Source: CAWKKW01 sp963850345
GTDB taxonomy: Bacteria > Acidobacteriota > Terriglobia > Terriglobales > Acidobacteriaceae
NCBI GenBank assembly: GCA_963850345.1
Contig: CAWKKW010000009.1
Coordinates: 62,001-126,000 of the forward strand
Direction of reading: 5' to 3'
DNA length: 64,000 nucleotides
A model generated the notes under the pieces. It did not search any database. It saw only the letters and a program-made list of their open reading frames with translations, and was not told the DNA's origin. Positions 26,056-34,550 of the stretch are shown here, piece after piece. Within the stretch, counting starts at the first letter, position 1. Each line of letters begins with the position of its first letter. Both the position numbers and the translations under genes were made by a program.

Positions 26056-27504
26056 CTAGCTCTTCGCCCCCGCTCCCGCAAGTTCCTGCTCTTTGAACTC
26101 CCAGTGCCGCACATCGGTGAAGTGGCCCGCGACCGCGGCAGCCGCAGCCATCATTGGGCTGACGAGGTGCGTTCTGCCGCCGGCACCCTGGCGTCCTTCA
26201 AAGTTGCGATTGCTGGTCGAAGCGCAGCGCTCGCCCGGAGAAAGCGTGTCGGGATTCATGCCTAGGCACATGGAACATCCAGGCTCGCGCCAATCAAAGC
26301 CGGCTTCGACGAATATCTTGTCCAAGCCCTCCGCCTCAGCCTGCGCTTTCACCGCTTGCGATCCTGGCACCACCATGGCGCTTACGTGCGGATGCACACT
26401 GTAGCCGGCGACGACATGCGCGGCCGCGCGCAGATCTTCAATCCGCGAATTGGTGCAGGAGCCAATAAAGACGCGGTCGATCGCGATCTCTTCCATGGCG
26501 ATCCCCGGCTTGAGATTCATGTATTCGAGGGCGCGCTCAAAGTTCTTGCGCTCGCCTTCGGAGGCAGATCCAGCGGGATCTGGCACCGTGGCTGTTACAG
26601 GAACCACCATGCCGGGACTGGTTCCCCAGGTTACGAAGGGCGCCAGGTCTTCCGCGCGCAAGACCAGCTCGCGATCAAACTTCGCGCCTTCGTCAGTAGC
26701 CAGCTTGCTCCATTGCTCGACTGCCTTGTCCCAATCCGCGCCTTTCGGTGAAAAGCGCCGGCCTTGCAGATACTCAAAGGTAGTTGCGTCTGGAGCGATC
26801 ATCCCGGCGCGCGCGCCCGCTTCAATGCTCATGTTGCAGAGGGTCATGCGGCCTTCCATCGACAGTCCGCGAATCGCCGAGCCGGCATACTCGATCACGC
26901 AACCCGTCGCGCCGTCGGTGCCGATATGGCCGATGATTCCCAGCGCGATGTCTTTCGCGCCTACTGCGGGCGGTAGTTCTCCCTCAACCGAGATGCGAAA
27001 CGTCTTCGGCCGGGACTGCGGCAGGGTCTGCGTTGCCAATACATGTTCCACTTCCGACGTACCGATGCCGAAGGCAAGCGCGCCGAAGGCTCCGTGCGTT
27101 GAGGTATGCGAATCACCGCATACGATCGTCATGCCTGGTTTGGTCGCGCCCAGTTCCGGTCCGATCACGTGCACAATGCCCTGCTGTGGCGACTCGACAT
27201 CGTAGAGCTCAATGCCGAACTCTTCACAATTGCGGCGCAGCGTGTCGATCTGCTTCGACGCGATCTGGTCCGCGATCACCAGCCGGTTCTTGGTCGTGGG
27301 CACGTTGTGGTCAACGGTTGCGAGCACCCGGTCCGGACGGCGCACTGTTCTGCCGGCCAGCCGCAATCCTTCAAAAGCTTGTGGGGAAGTGACTTCGTGG
27401 ATCAGGTGCAAATCGATATACAGAATCGCCGGCTCGCCCGCAGGCTCGGCCACCAGGTGCGATTCCCAAACCTTTTTGAATAATGTTTTCGCTGTAACTG
27501 CCAT
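26056..27504 (-). CDS. leuC: 3-isopropylmalate dehydratase large subunit
   Basis: This aconitase-family enzyme interconverts 2- and 3-isopropylmalate. The 482-residue protein carries the three 4Fe-4S cysteines, one in GSCTNSR and two in the PGCSMCLG motif, plus TVDHNVPT, CGDSHTSTHGAFGALAFGIGTSEVEHVLATQ and the GAGGRTHLVSP C-terminal motif, all complete. It lies between leuB and leuD, with 45 bp before it and 2 bp after. It should function with the adjacent LeuD. Confidence 0.96.
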   Translation of the reverse strand: MAVTAKTLFKKVWESHLVAEPAGEPAILYIDLHLIHEVTSPQAFEGLRLAGRTVRRPDRVLATVDHNVPTTKNRLVIADQIASKQIDTLRRNCEEFGIELYDVESPQQGIVHVIGPELGATKPGMTIVCGDSHTSTHGAFGALAFGIGTSEVEHVLATQTLPQSRPKTFRISVEGELPPAVGAKDIALGIIGHIGTDGATGCVIEYAGSAIRGLSMEGRMTLCNMSIEAGARAGMIAPDATTFEYLQGRRFSPKGADWDKAVEQWSKLATDEGAKFDRELVLRAEDLAPFVTWGTSPGMVVPVTATVPDPAGSASEGERKNFERALEYMNLKPGIAMEEIAIDRVFIGSCTNSRIEDLRAAAHVVAGYSVHPHVSAMVVPGSQAVKAQAEAEGLDKIFVEAGFDWREPGCSMCLGMNPDTLSPGERCASTSNRNFEGRQGAGGRTHLVSPMMAAAAAVAGHFTDVRHWEFKEQELAGAGAKS

Positions 27505-27549
27505 TGTTACGAAGACTCCTGATCGGATGCCAATTCCTGTTTGCTCAAA

Positions 27550-28659
27550 CTACACTGCGTGCAACGCCTGCCTGCGGTCGATGATCTCGTTCAGCGCCTG
27601 GTGCACCTGCTTGCCCATCTCCTGCGTGGAGACGACGTGCAGCTTATCTGTGCTCTCGCGCGCCAGGTCTGCCGTTCGGTAGCCCGCTTCGAGCACCTTG
27701 CGCACCGCGGTTTCGATTGCCTGTGCATCCTGCTCCAGATTGGCAGAGTGCCGCAGCAACAGCGCAGCCGTCAGAATGGCGCCCAGTGGATTGGCCAGAC
27801 CCTTTCCTGCGATATCGGGAGCTGATCCGTGCACCGGCTCGTAGAGGTTTACCTGTCCGCCGATGGTGGCCGACGGCAACATGCCCAGCGAGCCGGTAAT
27901 CACCGCGGCCTCGTCCGAGAGAATGTCGCCGAACAGGTTCTCGGTGACAACCACATCGAAGTTGCGCGGCGTATTCATCAAATGCATTGCGCACGCGTCG
28001 ACGTATTGGTGCTCCAGGGTGACGTCGGGATACTGTTGCGCAATCTCAATCACGGTGGCGCGCCAGAGTTGCGAAACTTCGAGCACGTTGGCCTTATCGA
28101 CCGACGTGACTTTCTTGCGGCGCTTGGAGGCGAGCTCGAACGCCACCCGCGCAATTCGAGCCACTTCGTCGCGGGTGTACCGCATCGTGTTCCAGGCCGC
28201 GTGGGTGTCCTTGTTCCAGGCTCGCGGCTCGCCGAAGTAGAGGCCGCCCAGCAGTTCGCGAACGAACAGAATGTCCGCACCCTCAACCACCTCCGCGCGT
28301 AAGGGCGAATTGCTGGTGAGTGCAGGCCACGCGAACGAAGGCCTCAGGTTCGCAAACCCGCCCAGCGCCTGCCGCAGCTGCAGCAGACCAGCCTCCGGAC
28401 GTCGATCCGGGGGGAGGGAATTGAATTCATTGCCGCCTACTGCGCCGAGCAACACAGCGTCGCTGTCCAGCGCCGCGTCGAGGGTGGCGGAGGGGAGAGG
28501 CGTACCCGCTGCGCGAATGGCGGCGCCGCCGATCGGTGCCTCGGCAAACTGGAAATCGTAACCACCAAACTCCGCAACAGACCGCAGAATTTGTACCGCC
28601 TGCTGCGTCACTTCGGGCCCGATTCCATCTCCGGCGACGACAAGTACCTTCAGCTTCAT
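27550..28659 (-). CDS. leuB: 3-isopropylmalate dehydrogenase
   Basis: LeuB oxidatively decarboxylates 3-isopropylmalate with NAD+. The 369-residue protein has the VVAGDGIGPEVT N-terminus, the substrate arginines in LRQALGGFANLRP, the VRELLGGLYFG loop of LeuB proper (rather than isocitrate dehydrogenase), the catalytic VDKANVLEVSQLWR segment and the NLFGDILSDEA metal-binding aspartates. The NAD+ site HGSAPDIAGKGLANP is present. It follows leuA after a 122-bp gap and precedes leuC. Confidence 0.95.
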   Translation of the reverse strand: MKLKVLVVAGDGIGPEVTQQAVQILRSVAEFGGYDFQFAEAPIGGAAIRAAGTPLPSATLDAALDSDAVLLGAVGGNEFNSLPPDRRPEAGLLQLRQALGGFANLRPSFAWPALTSNSPLRAEVVEGADILFVRELLGGLYFGEPRAWNKDTHAAWNTMRYTRDEVARIARVAFELASKRRKKVTSVDKANVLEVSQLWRATVIEIAQQYPDVTLEHQYVDACAMHLMNTPRNFDVVVTENLFGDILSDEAAVITGSLGMLPSATIGGQVNLYEPVHGSAPDIAGKGLANPLGAILTAALLLRHSANLEQDAQAIETAVRKVLEAGYRTADLARESTDKLHVVSTQEMGKQVHQALNEIIDRRQALHAV

Positions 28660-28781
28660 CCGCTACTCTCCAACTGTGAGCTAAGCATTTTCAGCAGCCT
28701 GGATCTGCTGGCCGCTTTCGACTTTCGTTCAAGCCACCGCGCGACTCGCTAGTCGACGGCCTCGGCGAAGCAGGGGTACCC

Positions 28782-29975
28782 TCAGCCCGCCTCAGCGATC
28801 GGCTCAATGGCAATCAGGTCCCGATGCCGCTGATGATGTGCGACCAGGTTAATCAGATCCTGGTCATAGACCGCCTTCTTCCGATCAGCCAATTCCGTGA
28901 ACGCGCGATACGCGATGTCGAGATCTGCCGCTTCGAGCCGATAGCCGAGGTGTTCCAGCCTGTTCCTCAACGCATGCCGCCCGGAGTGCTTGCCGAGCAC
29001 CATGCGGTTGCTCGGAACACCCACCGAAGCCGGCGTCATAATCTCGTAGGTCAGCGGATTCGAAAGCACGCCGTGCTGGTGAATGCCGGCTTCGTGAGCG
29101 AACGCATTCGCTCCCACAATCGCCTTATTCGGCGACGGCCCAAACGCGATCATCGTCCCGAGCAGCTGGCTCACTCCATAGAGTCTCTCAGTGCAAATTC
29201 CGTTTTCGACGTTGTAGAGATCGCCGCGCACGTGCAGCACCGCAGCTAACTCTTCGAGCGCCGCATTGCCGGCGCGTTCTCCAATGCCATTGATGGTGCA
29301 CTCCACCTGCCGTGCGCCGTTCTCGATCGCAGCCAGCGAATTCGCAATCGCAAGCCCCAGGTCATTGTGGCAATGCGAAGAGAAGATGACGTTCTTCGCA
29401 CCCGGCACCCGTTCGCGCACCTCGCGGAACATCGCGCCATATTCGGCGGGAACGGCATAGCCGACCGTGTCCGGCATATTGATCGTGGTCGCTCCGGCTT
29501 CGATCGCCGCGCTGACCATCGCGCACAGGAAATCGCGGTCGCTGCGGGTCGAGTCTTCCGGCGAAAACTCCACGTCGTCCACATACTTGCGCGCAAGCGC
29601 GACACACGCTGCCGTCTGCTCAAGGGCCTGGCTGCGCGTGATCTTCAGCTTATGTTCAAGGTGAATATCTGAACTCGCGAGAAAGACATGAATGCGGGCT
29701 CGATGCGCGTGTTCGAGCGAGGCCGCGGCTCTCTCGATGTCGTCATGCCGCGCTCGTGCGAGAGAGGCAATCTTCGACTCTCGCACCTCGCGTGCGATCG
29801 CATCGATGGCCGCAAAGTCTCCGTCCGAGGCAATGGCGAACCCTGCCTCGAGAATGTCCACACCCAGTTCTTCCAGGGCGTGGGCCATCGTCAGCTTCTC
29901 TTCGCGGGTCATGCTGCAACCCGGAGATTGTTCTCCATCGCGCAATGTGGTGTCGAAAAAAGAAAGCTGGTCCAT
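28782..29975 (-). CDS. leuA: 2-isopropylmalate synthase without the C-terminal regulatory domain
   Basis: LeuA condenses acetyl-CoA with 2-oxoisovalerate and opens the leucine branch. The 397-residue protein has the catalytic FDTTLRDGEQSPGCSM motif, metal-binding SSHCHNDLGLAIANSLA and GIGERAGNAALEE, and the C-terminal subdomain FAHEAGIHQHGVLSNPLTYEIM with GKHSGRHAL. It stops near LINLVAHHQRHRDLIAIEP, where other LeuA proteins (~500 residues) continue into the leucine-binding allosteric domain. The following 122 bp in all frames show no remnant of that domain, so this looks like a naturally short form. Citramalate or homocitrate synthase activity is possible, but the leuBCD genes beside it favour isopropylmalate. 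A GGCAGG ribosome binding site precedes the ATG. Confidence 0.86.
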   Translation of the reverse strand: MDQLSFFDTTLRDGEQSPGCSMTREEKLTMAHALEELGVDILEAGFAIASDGDFAAIDAIAREVRESKIASLARARHDDIERAAASLEHAHRARIHVFLASSDIHLEHKLKITRSQALEQTAACVALARKYVDDVEFSPEDSTRSDRDFLCAMVSAAIEAGATTINMPDTVGYAVPAEYGAMFREVRERVPGAKNVIFSSHCHNDLGLAIANSLAAIENGARQVECTINGIGERAGNAALEELAAVLHVRGDLYNVENGICTERLYGVSQLLGTMIAFGPSPNKAIVGANAFAHEAGIHQHGVLSNPLTYEIMTPASVGVPSNRMVLGKHSGRHALRNRLEHLGYRLEAADLDIAYRAFTELADRKKAVYDQDLINLVAHHQRHRDLIAIEPIAEAG

Positions 29976-30114
29976 GAACGCCTGCCCGGGAAAATTCCGT
30001 CTGTAGGAAGTCTCCCAATTCGTGATGTATAACGCAAGTTTATAATACTTTGGAGATACTGCTACTCTCCCTTATAATCAGCGAGAACAGGAAGAGCAGC
30101 CCACCGCAATCCTT
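29976..30114. promoter_or_regulatory. Divergent control region between leuA and the LysR gene
   Basis: On the plus strand, TTGGAG (30050-30055), a 17-bp spacer and a perfect TATAAT (30073-30078) form a promoter for the lysR gene. Overlapping the -35 is an inverted repeat AAGT-N7-ACTT (30036-30050), similar in size and form to a LysR T-N11-A box, which also lies upstream of leuA. The leuA promoter itself is weak in appearance, as is usual for LysR-activated genes. Binding is inferred. Confidence 0.6.
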
Positions 30115-31092
30115 ATGGACATCTATCAGCTGGAAACATTTCTTGCCGTTGCCGAAGAGCGGAGCTTCTCACGCGCGGCGACTCGCCTGCATCGAACCCA
30201 GCCCGCCGTCAGCCAGGTGATTCGTAAATTGGAGAGCGATCTCGGTGAACCACTCTTTGAGCGCTCTGCCCGGGATGGAGCCCTCACCGCTGCCGGAGAG
30301 CTGCTCCGCGAATATGCCCTGAAGCTGGTCAGCCTTCGAAACGAAGCGACCAGCGCTCTGCTGGAGCTGCGTTCGCTCGAACGGGGCCGTCTACAACTTG
30401 CTGCCAATGAATATACCTGTCTTTACCTGCTCACGGTTCTCGACCGTTTTCGACACCTGTGTCCGCAGGTTGGAGTCACCGTACAGCGGTCTCTTGCGAG
30501 CCAAATTCCCGAAGAACTGGTCCAGCGCACCGCCGAAATCGGGATCATGTCCTACCAGCCTCCTGATCCATTTGAGTCGATTGTCGTGTACCGGGATGAC
30601 CTCGCCTTCGTCGTAAACCCGAATCATCCGCTGGCGCAGGAGACGCAGGTCTCGATTCGCGATCTGGGCGCGGAAAATTTCATTGCCCACAACGTGCCGT
30701 CGCCTCTGCGGCGCAGAGTGATCTCTGCATTCAAAGCGCACAACACGCCCCTTAATATGTGCGTCGAACTGCCCAGCCTCGAAGCCATCAAGCGTTTTGT
30801 GGCCATGGGAAACGGTGTTGCCCTGGTGCCCGGCTTAACGGTTAGACAGGAACTGGATAGCGGCCAACTGGTCAAGGTGCCGGTAGCCGAACTTCGCTTC
30901 GACCGCCTGCTGCGTCTGGTGTACCGCAAGGGAACGAATTTGTCCCACGCGGGCGCGGCGTTTCTCAAGGTGGTGCGGGCGGTGTCGCTTGAGCGTGGCA
31001 GTCCATACCTCTTTCAGCAAGGGCCGCCGAAGGAAGCCATCGCTGCGTCCTTGAAGACTCTGCCCGACACCTCAGAGACCGCTGTTGTTTGA
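30115..31092 (+). CDS. LysR-family transcriptional regulator, divergent from leuA
   Basis: The 325-residue protein has the N-terminal winged helix of LysR regulators (YQLETFLAVAEERSFSRAATRLHRTQPAVSQVIRKLESDLGEPLFER). A linker helix and a two-lobed effector-binding domain follow, beginning near residue 90 (GRLQLAANEYTCLYLL) and including FVAMGNGVALVPGLTV. It is transcribed away from the leu-ilv operon across a 139-bp region holding a dyad, so it is the natural candidate to control that operon, perhaps with isopropylmalate or another pathway intermediate as effector. That target is inference. The C-terminal ~25 residues extend past the usual end. Confidence 0.9.
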   Translation: MDIYQLETFLAVAEERSFSRAATRLHRTQPAVSQVIRKLESDLGEPLFERSARDGALTAAGELLREYALKLVSLRNEATSALLELRSLERGRLQLAANEYTCLYLLTVLDRFRHLCPQVGVTVQRSLASQIPEELVQRTAEIGIMSYQPPDPFESIVVYRDDLAFVVNPNHPLAQETQVSIRDLGAENFIAHNVPSPLRRRVISAFKAHNTPLNMCVELPSLEAIKRFVAMGNGVALVPGLTVRQELDSGQLVKVPVAELRFDRLLRLVYRKGTNLSHAGAAFLKVVRAVSLERGSPYLFQQGPPKEAIAASLKTLPDTSETAVV

Positions 31093-31343
31093 CGTCGTTG
31101 CCGCAAACTCCATCGCGTGCTGGGCTTGCCGCAGGTACAATTGCGAAGTGGATGGGCGGATTTCGCCGGTTTCCTCGCAGGCAACACGGTTTTAGCAGCT
31201 GTTTCGTCTAAAAAGGCGACCTGCGCGACCAAATGCGAGAGCTTCCCGGAAGCGAATCAGGCCGGATCCGCACTTTGAAGAAATCGACGAGCCGGGCTTT
31301 GCGCCTGCGGCTTGGTTGAGCAGGCGAGAGGTTCATCAGACGA

Positions 31344-31946
31344 ATGAGAAAATTTGTACTGTTTTTGGTTCTGCTGCCATTGCTGGCAGTTGCGAGCTTT
31401 GCCCAGGAAAGCCGGATGGATGCAAGCGTAAGCGGCACGGCCTTTATCTCTCCCCAGGTGATTGGCAACGCAGTCCATCAGACTGCCACGATCGGCGACG
31501 GCGTCCTCGGTAGCTATCGCTACATGTTGACTCCTCATAGCGCGCTTGAGGCGAATTACCAGTACCTCTTCCGCTATCGGAATCACTACCACGCCAGCTT
31601 CAATAACTTTTCGGTTCCCAGCCAGATGCAGGAGTTCTCTGCGGGTTACGTCTACAGCTTCAACTTCAAAAACTTCAATCCGTTCCTCGAAGCGGGCGTC
31701 GGCGGCTATCGCTTTTCGCCGATTCAGACCAGCGGCCTGACTACGCTGGACGTGAAGGGAACCACGCAGATCGGCGGATTCTACGGCGGCGGCATCGCCT
31801 ACGAGATCAGTCCGAGCTTCGACATTCGTGCCGAGTTCCGCGGCATCATCATGAAGGCGCCCAGCCTCGTAGTGCAGCCCGGCTTCAACACGAACCGCTA
31901 CTATGACCCGCTGAATCCGGTCATCGGTGTGGCGTACCACTTCTAG
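31344..31946 (+). CDS. Outer-membrane beta-barrel protein
   Basis: The 200-residue protein has a signal peptide (RKFVLFLVLLPLLAVASFAQ) and a series of amphipathic strands rich in aromatic residues (YRYMLTPHSALEANYQYLFRY, AGYVYSFNFKNFNPFLEAGVGGYRF, FYGGGIAYEISPSFDIRAEFRG). It ends in VIGVAYHF, a C-terminal phenylalanine as needed for Bam-dependent insertion. It probably forms an eight-stranded OmpA/OmpW-like barrel. No peptidoglycan-binding domain is attached. It is monocistronic, ending at a strong terminator. Function is unknown. Confidence 0.8.
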   Translation: MRKFVLFLVLLPLLAVASFAQESRMDASVSGTAFISPQVIGNAVHQTATIGDGVLGSYRYMLTPHSALEANYQYLFRYRNHYHASFNNFSVPSQMQEFSAGYVYSFNFKNFNPFLEAGVGGYRFSPIQTSGLTTLDVKGTTQIGGFYGGGIAYEISPSFDIRAEFRGIIMKAPSLVVQPGFNTNRYYDPLNPVIGVAYHF

Positions 31947-31968
31947 ATTTCGGATGTCCTATAGACAC

Positions 31969-31993
31969 AAGCCCCGGCTCGCCGGGGCTTTGT
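31969..31993 (+). terminator. Rho-independent terminator after the outer-membrane barrel gene
   Basis: AAGCCCCGGC pairs with GCCGGGGCTT around a two-base loop, and TTTGTCTT follows. It lies 24 bp after the stop codon. Confidence 0.85.
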
Positions 31994-32154
31994 CTTGCGC
32001 GCTGGTGTGGGTTGGCCTCGCCACATCCAGGCTTAAACGTATCGCAAAGTCGCGCAGGCCGATTTTTCTCTTCCGAACTGAACCCTGACACGGAACCCGC
32101 CGTATAGGTCTCATCGAGTCTGGGCGCAGCGACTCGAACCCGGAGAGTGTCTAA

Positions 32155-32598
32155 ATGCAGACTTCGAGGGCACCACGCACCACCAGTTCTCTCAAGACAA
32201 ACGACGGTCTGAACCTGCCCGTGTGGCTGAACATCCTCATTGCCTTCGGCACCCTGCTGATGGTCATGGGGGGCATCATCGCCTGGGTGAAGCCGGGAAT
32301 GCTTCTTCCACCGAACTCTCTGATTACTGACGGCGTGCGCGTGTACGCCGGCTATCTGGTCTCTCGCAACCTCTGCATCGCTCTCCTGCTGCTGGCCATG
32401 TGGAGGCTTCGAGCACGAGGGGCATTCGGCACGTTGCTGCTGCTCAACGGATTCGTGCAGCTCTTTGACGCCCTCATCGATCTCGGCGAAGGCCGATGGA
32501 TGCTGGTTCCCGGAGTGTTGGTTCTCAGCCTGATCTTCTTCCTGGGTGCAGGCCGAGTGTCCGGCTTCGCTTTCTGGAGGAGGGAAGCTTACCGCTGA
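32155..32598 (+). CDS. Small integral membrane protein of unknown function
   Basis: The 147-residue protein has about four transmembrane helices (LNILIAFGTLLMVMGGIIAW, a segment near VYAGYLVSRNLCIALLLLAMW, AFGTLLLLNGFVQLFDALI and MLVPGVLVLSLIFFLGAG) with short loops. The pattern resembles small DUF4267/DoxX-like membrane proteins, but I cannot assign a family firmly. GGAGAG seven bases before the ATG supports the start. It lies between a barrel-protein terminator and a convergent propeller gene, with no obvious partner. Confidence 0.7.
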   Translation: MQTSRAPRTTSSLKTNDGLNLPVWLNILIAFGTLLMVMGGIIAWVKPGMLLPPNSLITDGVRVYAGYLVSRNLCIALLLLAMWRLRARGAFGTLLLLNGFVQLFDALIDLGEGRWMLVPGVLVLSLIFFLGAGRVSGFAFWRREAYR

Positions 32599-32675
32599 GC
32601 GACTAGCCACGCAGAAAGGCCGTGGGCGAACGAAGCTTTGAAGCTCTATCCGCCCACGATTAGCCTTCGTGCTGG

Positions 32676-34274
32676 TTATTCGTCTTCGTGCTCCTTCTCA
32701 GGAATCCAGAAGGCGTACAGCTTCTTGTTCCCGGTTCCTGCTTGGTCGTTGGTATACCCAGACCCCCAATAGACGCTGCCGTCCACGATGGACGGGCCGC
32801 AGTTGACCGATCCTCCGCTCGCATACTTCCAAAGAATCTTGCCCGTGGCTCCATCCATAGCGACGAAGTCCCCCGACATGGAACCGGCGAAGACGACCCC
32901 ATTGGCGGCAGAGACAGGCGCCAGGGCACGCGCTGGTAGCGAAGGATTCAACGGGTTTTGCCCCGTAGCTTTTGTCTGCCACAGAATGTGTCCGGTGGTT
33001 GGATCCAGTGCCGACCAGACGCCTCCATTCCACGTCGCACCCGACGGTACGAGTTTGAACGCGGTGTTGTAGAAGTTTGTGATCGGCACGTAGATGCGCT
33101 TGTTGTCGGTGGCCGTTCCCCACTCGACGCCGCCGGTCAACCCGCCAGGCCCAACCTTGGTTCCCCAAAGCAAGCTGCCGTCGTCGGGATTCACAGCCCA
33201 GTAGTAGCCGCTCTTCTGGCCTGCTCCCAGGATGTCCATTCTCTTGCCGTCGTGCATCACGGTGATCAGGTTGTCGCCCGCGCCAAAATCATAGTCCGGC
33301 CCGGGATGATCGGGGCAGGGAATGCCGGTATTTGGATTGGTGATGCAGGCGACCGTCCAGGTATCCGCACCCTGGAAGCGGTGGTCCCACTTCACGCTGC
33401 CGTCGTTTAAGTTCAGAGCCAGCATGCTGTCGATGTAGTCCTGGGGACTGAGGCAGGCAAGTTGCTGACTCAGTGTGGATGAATTGCCGATGCACGCCGA
33501 CACTGACGAAGGCACCGAGTAGTTGTTGCCGATGCCCGCGTAGAGAGCGTTTCTCTTGCGGTCGATCACGAAGTTGCTGCCCCACACCGCACCGCCCGTG
33601 TAGCCCGTCGGTACCACGTAGGTCTTCCACTCCACGGCCCCGGTTTCCAGGTTCAGAGACTGAATGCTGCCCCGGAATTGCAGCACATAGGTCGGATCCG
33701 TGGACGCCAGCGATTCCTCATTGGACGAGACGCCGATGTAGACGTGCCTGCCGTACACAATCGGCGAATTTGTAATGAAGGCCGCGGGCAGTGGATCCAC
33801 AATCGTCTTCCAGATCAGGTTTCCGTTGTATTTGTTGATGGCCATCTCGACCGCCGCGCCCTGGTCTCCAAGGATGATCCTGTCGCCGTCGATGGCGGGC
33901 GAGGTTCTCGAGTACGACGCGGAGTTACCGGTATAGTCCGATACCTTGTGCTTCCACTCTGCCTTTCCAGTGGTGGCGTTGATGCGATATACGTAACCGC
34001 CCCAGTCCACTGCGTAAACAGCATTGCCCTCGACGGTCGGCGTGGCACTCACGTCACCTGCCGTGGGGAAGATCCACTTCACTTTCAGCTGGCCGACGGT
34101 CCGTGGCGAGATGCGATGTTCTGAGAAAGAACTGCGAGTGTTGTGGGCGTTGCCGCCCCAAGACCGCCAGGCGTGACCCTCTTGGGAGTCATCCTGCGGC
34201 GCTGCGTAGCTGATCGCGCTCGCGCAAAGTGCGAGCAATGCAAAGGACGACACGGTCCTCATTGCGTACTTCAT
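32676..34274 (-). CDS. Secreted PQQ-type beta-propeller protein (polyvinyl-alcohol-dehydrogenase-like)
   Basis: The 532-residue protein has a signal peptide (FALLALCASAISYAAP) and repeated tryptophan-docking blades of the PQQ dehydrogenase type, such as VYAVDWGGYVYRINATTGKAEWKHKV, IQSLNLETGAVEWKTYVV, MLALNLNDGSVKWDHRF, YWAVNPDDGSLLWGTKV, WSALDPTTGHILWQTKA and FVAMDGATGKILWKYAS. A PDYDFGAGDN motif is shared with quinoprotein alcohol dehydrogenases of the polyvinyl alcohol type. I see no fused cytochrome domain. It probably oxidises an alcohol or sugar in the periplasm with PQQ, but the PQQ and substrate are inferred. AAGGAG seven bases before the ATG fixes the start. Confidence 0.82.
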   Translation of the reverse strand: MKYAMRTVSSFALLALCASAISYAAPQDDSQEGHAWRSWGGNAHNTRSSFSEHRISPRTVGQLKVKWIFPTAGDVSATPTVEGNAVYAVDWGGYVYRINATTGKAEWKHKVSDYTGNSASYSRTSPAIDGDRIILGDQGAAVEMAINKYNGNLIWKTIVDPLPAAFITNSPIVYGRHVYIGVSSNEESLASTDPTYVLQFRGSIQSLNLETGAVEWKTYVVPTGYTGGAVWGSNFVIDRKRNALYAGIGNNYSVPSSVSACIGNSSTLSQQLACLSPQDYIDSMLALNLNDGSVKWDHRFQGADTWTVACITNPNTGIPCPDHPGPDYDFGAGDNLITVMHDGKRMDILGAGQKSGYYWAVNPDDGSLLWGTKVGPGGLTGGVEWGTATDNKRIYVPITNFYNTAFKLVPSGATWNGGVWSALDPTTGHILWQTKATGQNPLNPSLPARALAPVSAANGVVFAGSMSGDFVAMDGATGKILWKYASGGSVNCGPSIVDGSVYWGSGYTNDQAGTGNKKLYAFWIPEKEHEDE

Positions 34275-34550
34275 TGGTTTTCTCCTTGAATGCAGACCCG
34301 GGGAAGATTCGGCTCGCCGGATCTCCTAGGTCCTCGGAGAAACTTTCCGGCGGTGAATCGAATGATGGGAATCTGGCTGCGCTTAGGCGAGTTGCTAGAC
34401 ACAATGGCGTATGGCAACAATGTCATCCAAACGCAAACCGGCGGAAATGCGCAAACGGCTAACCAATGTGTTGCTTAGGTGTTGGTTGCGTTGCGGTATC
34501 AAGCCGGATTTGGGTGTAAACAACACGCACCGTGCACGGCTCGTCCACTT

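Noticed and set aside
28660..28781. leuA truncation as a frameshift of a full-length gene
   Set aside because: No continuation of the allosteric domain is seen in any frame of the 122-bp gap, and leuB follows directly.
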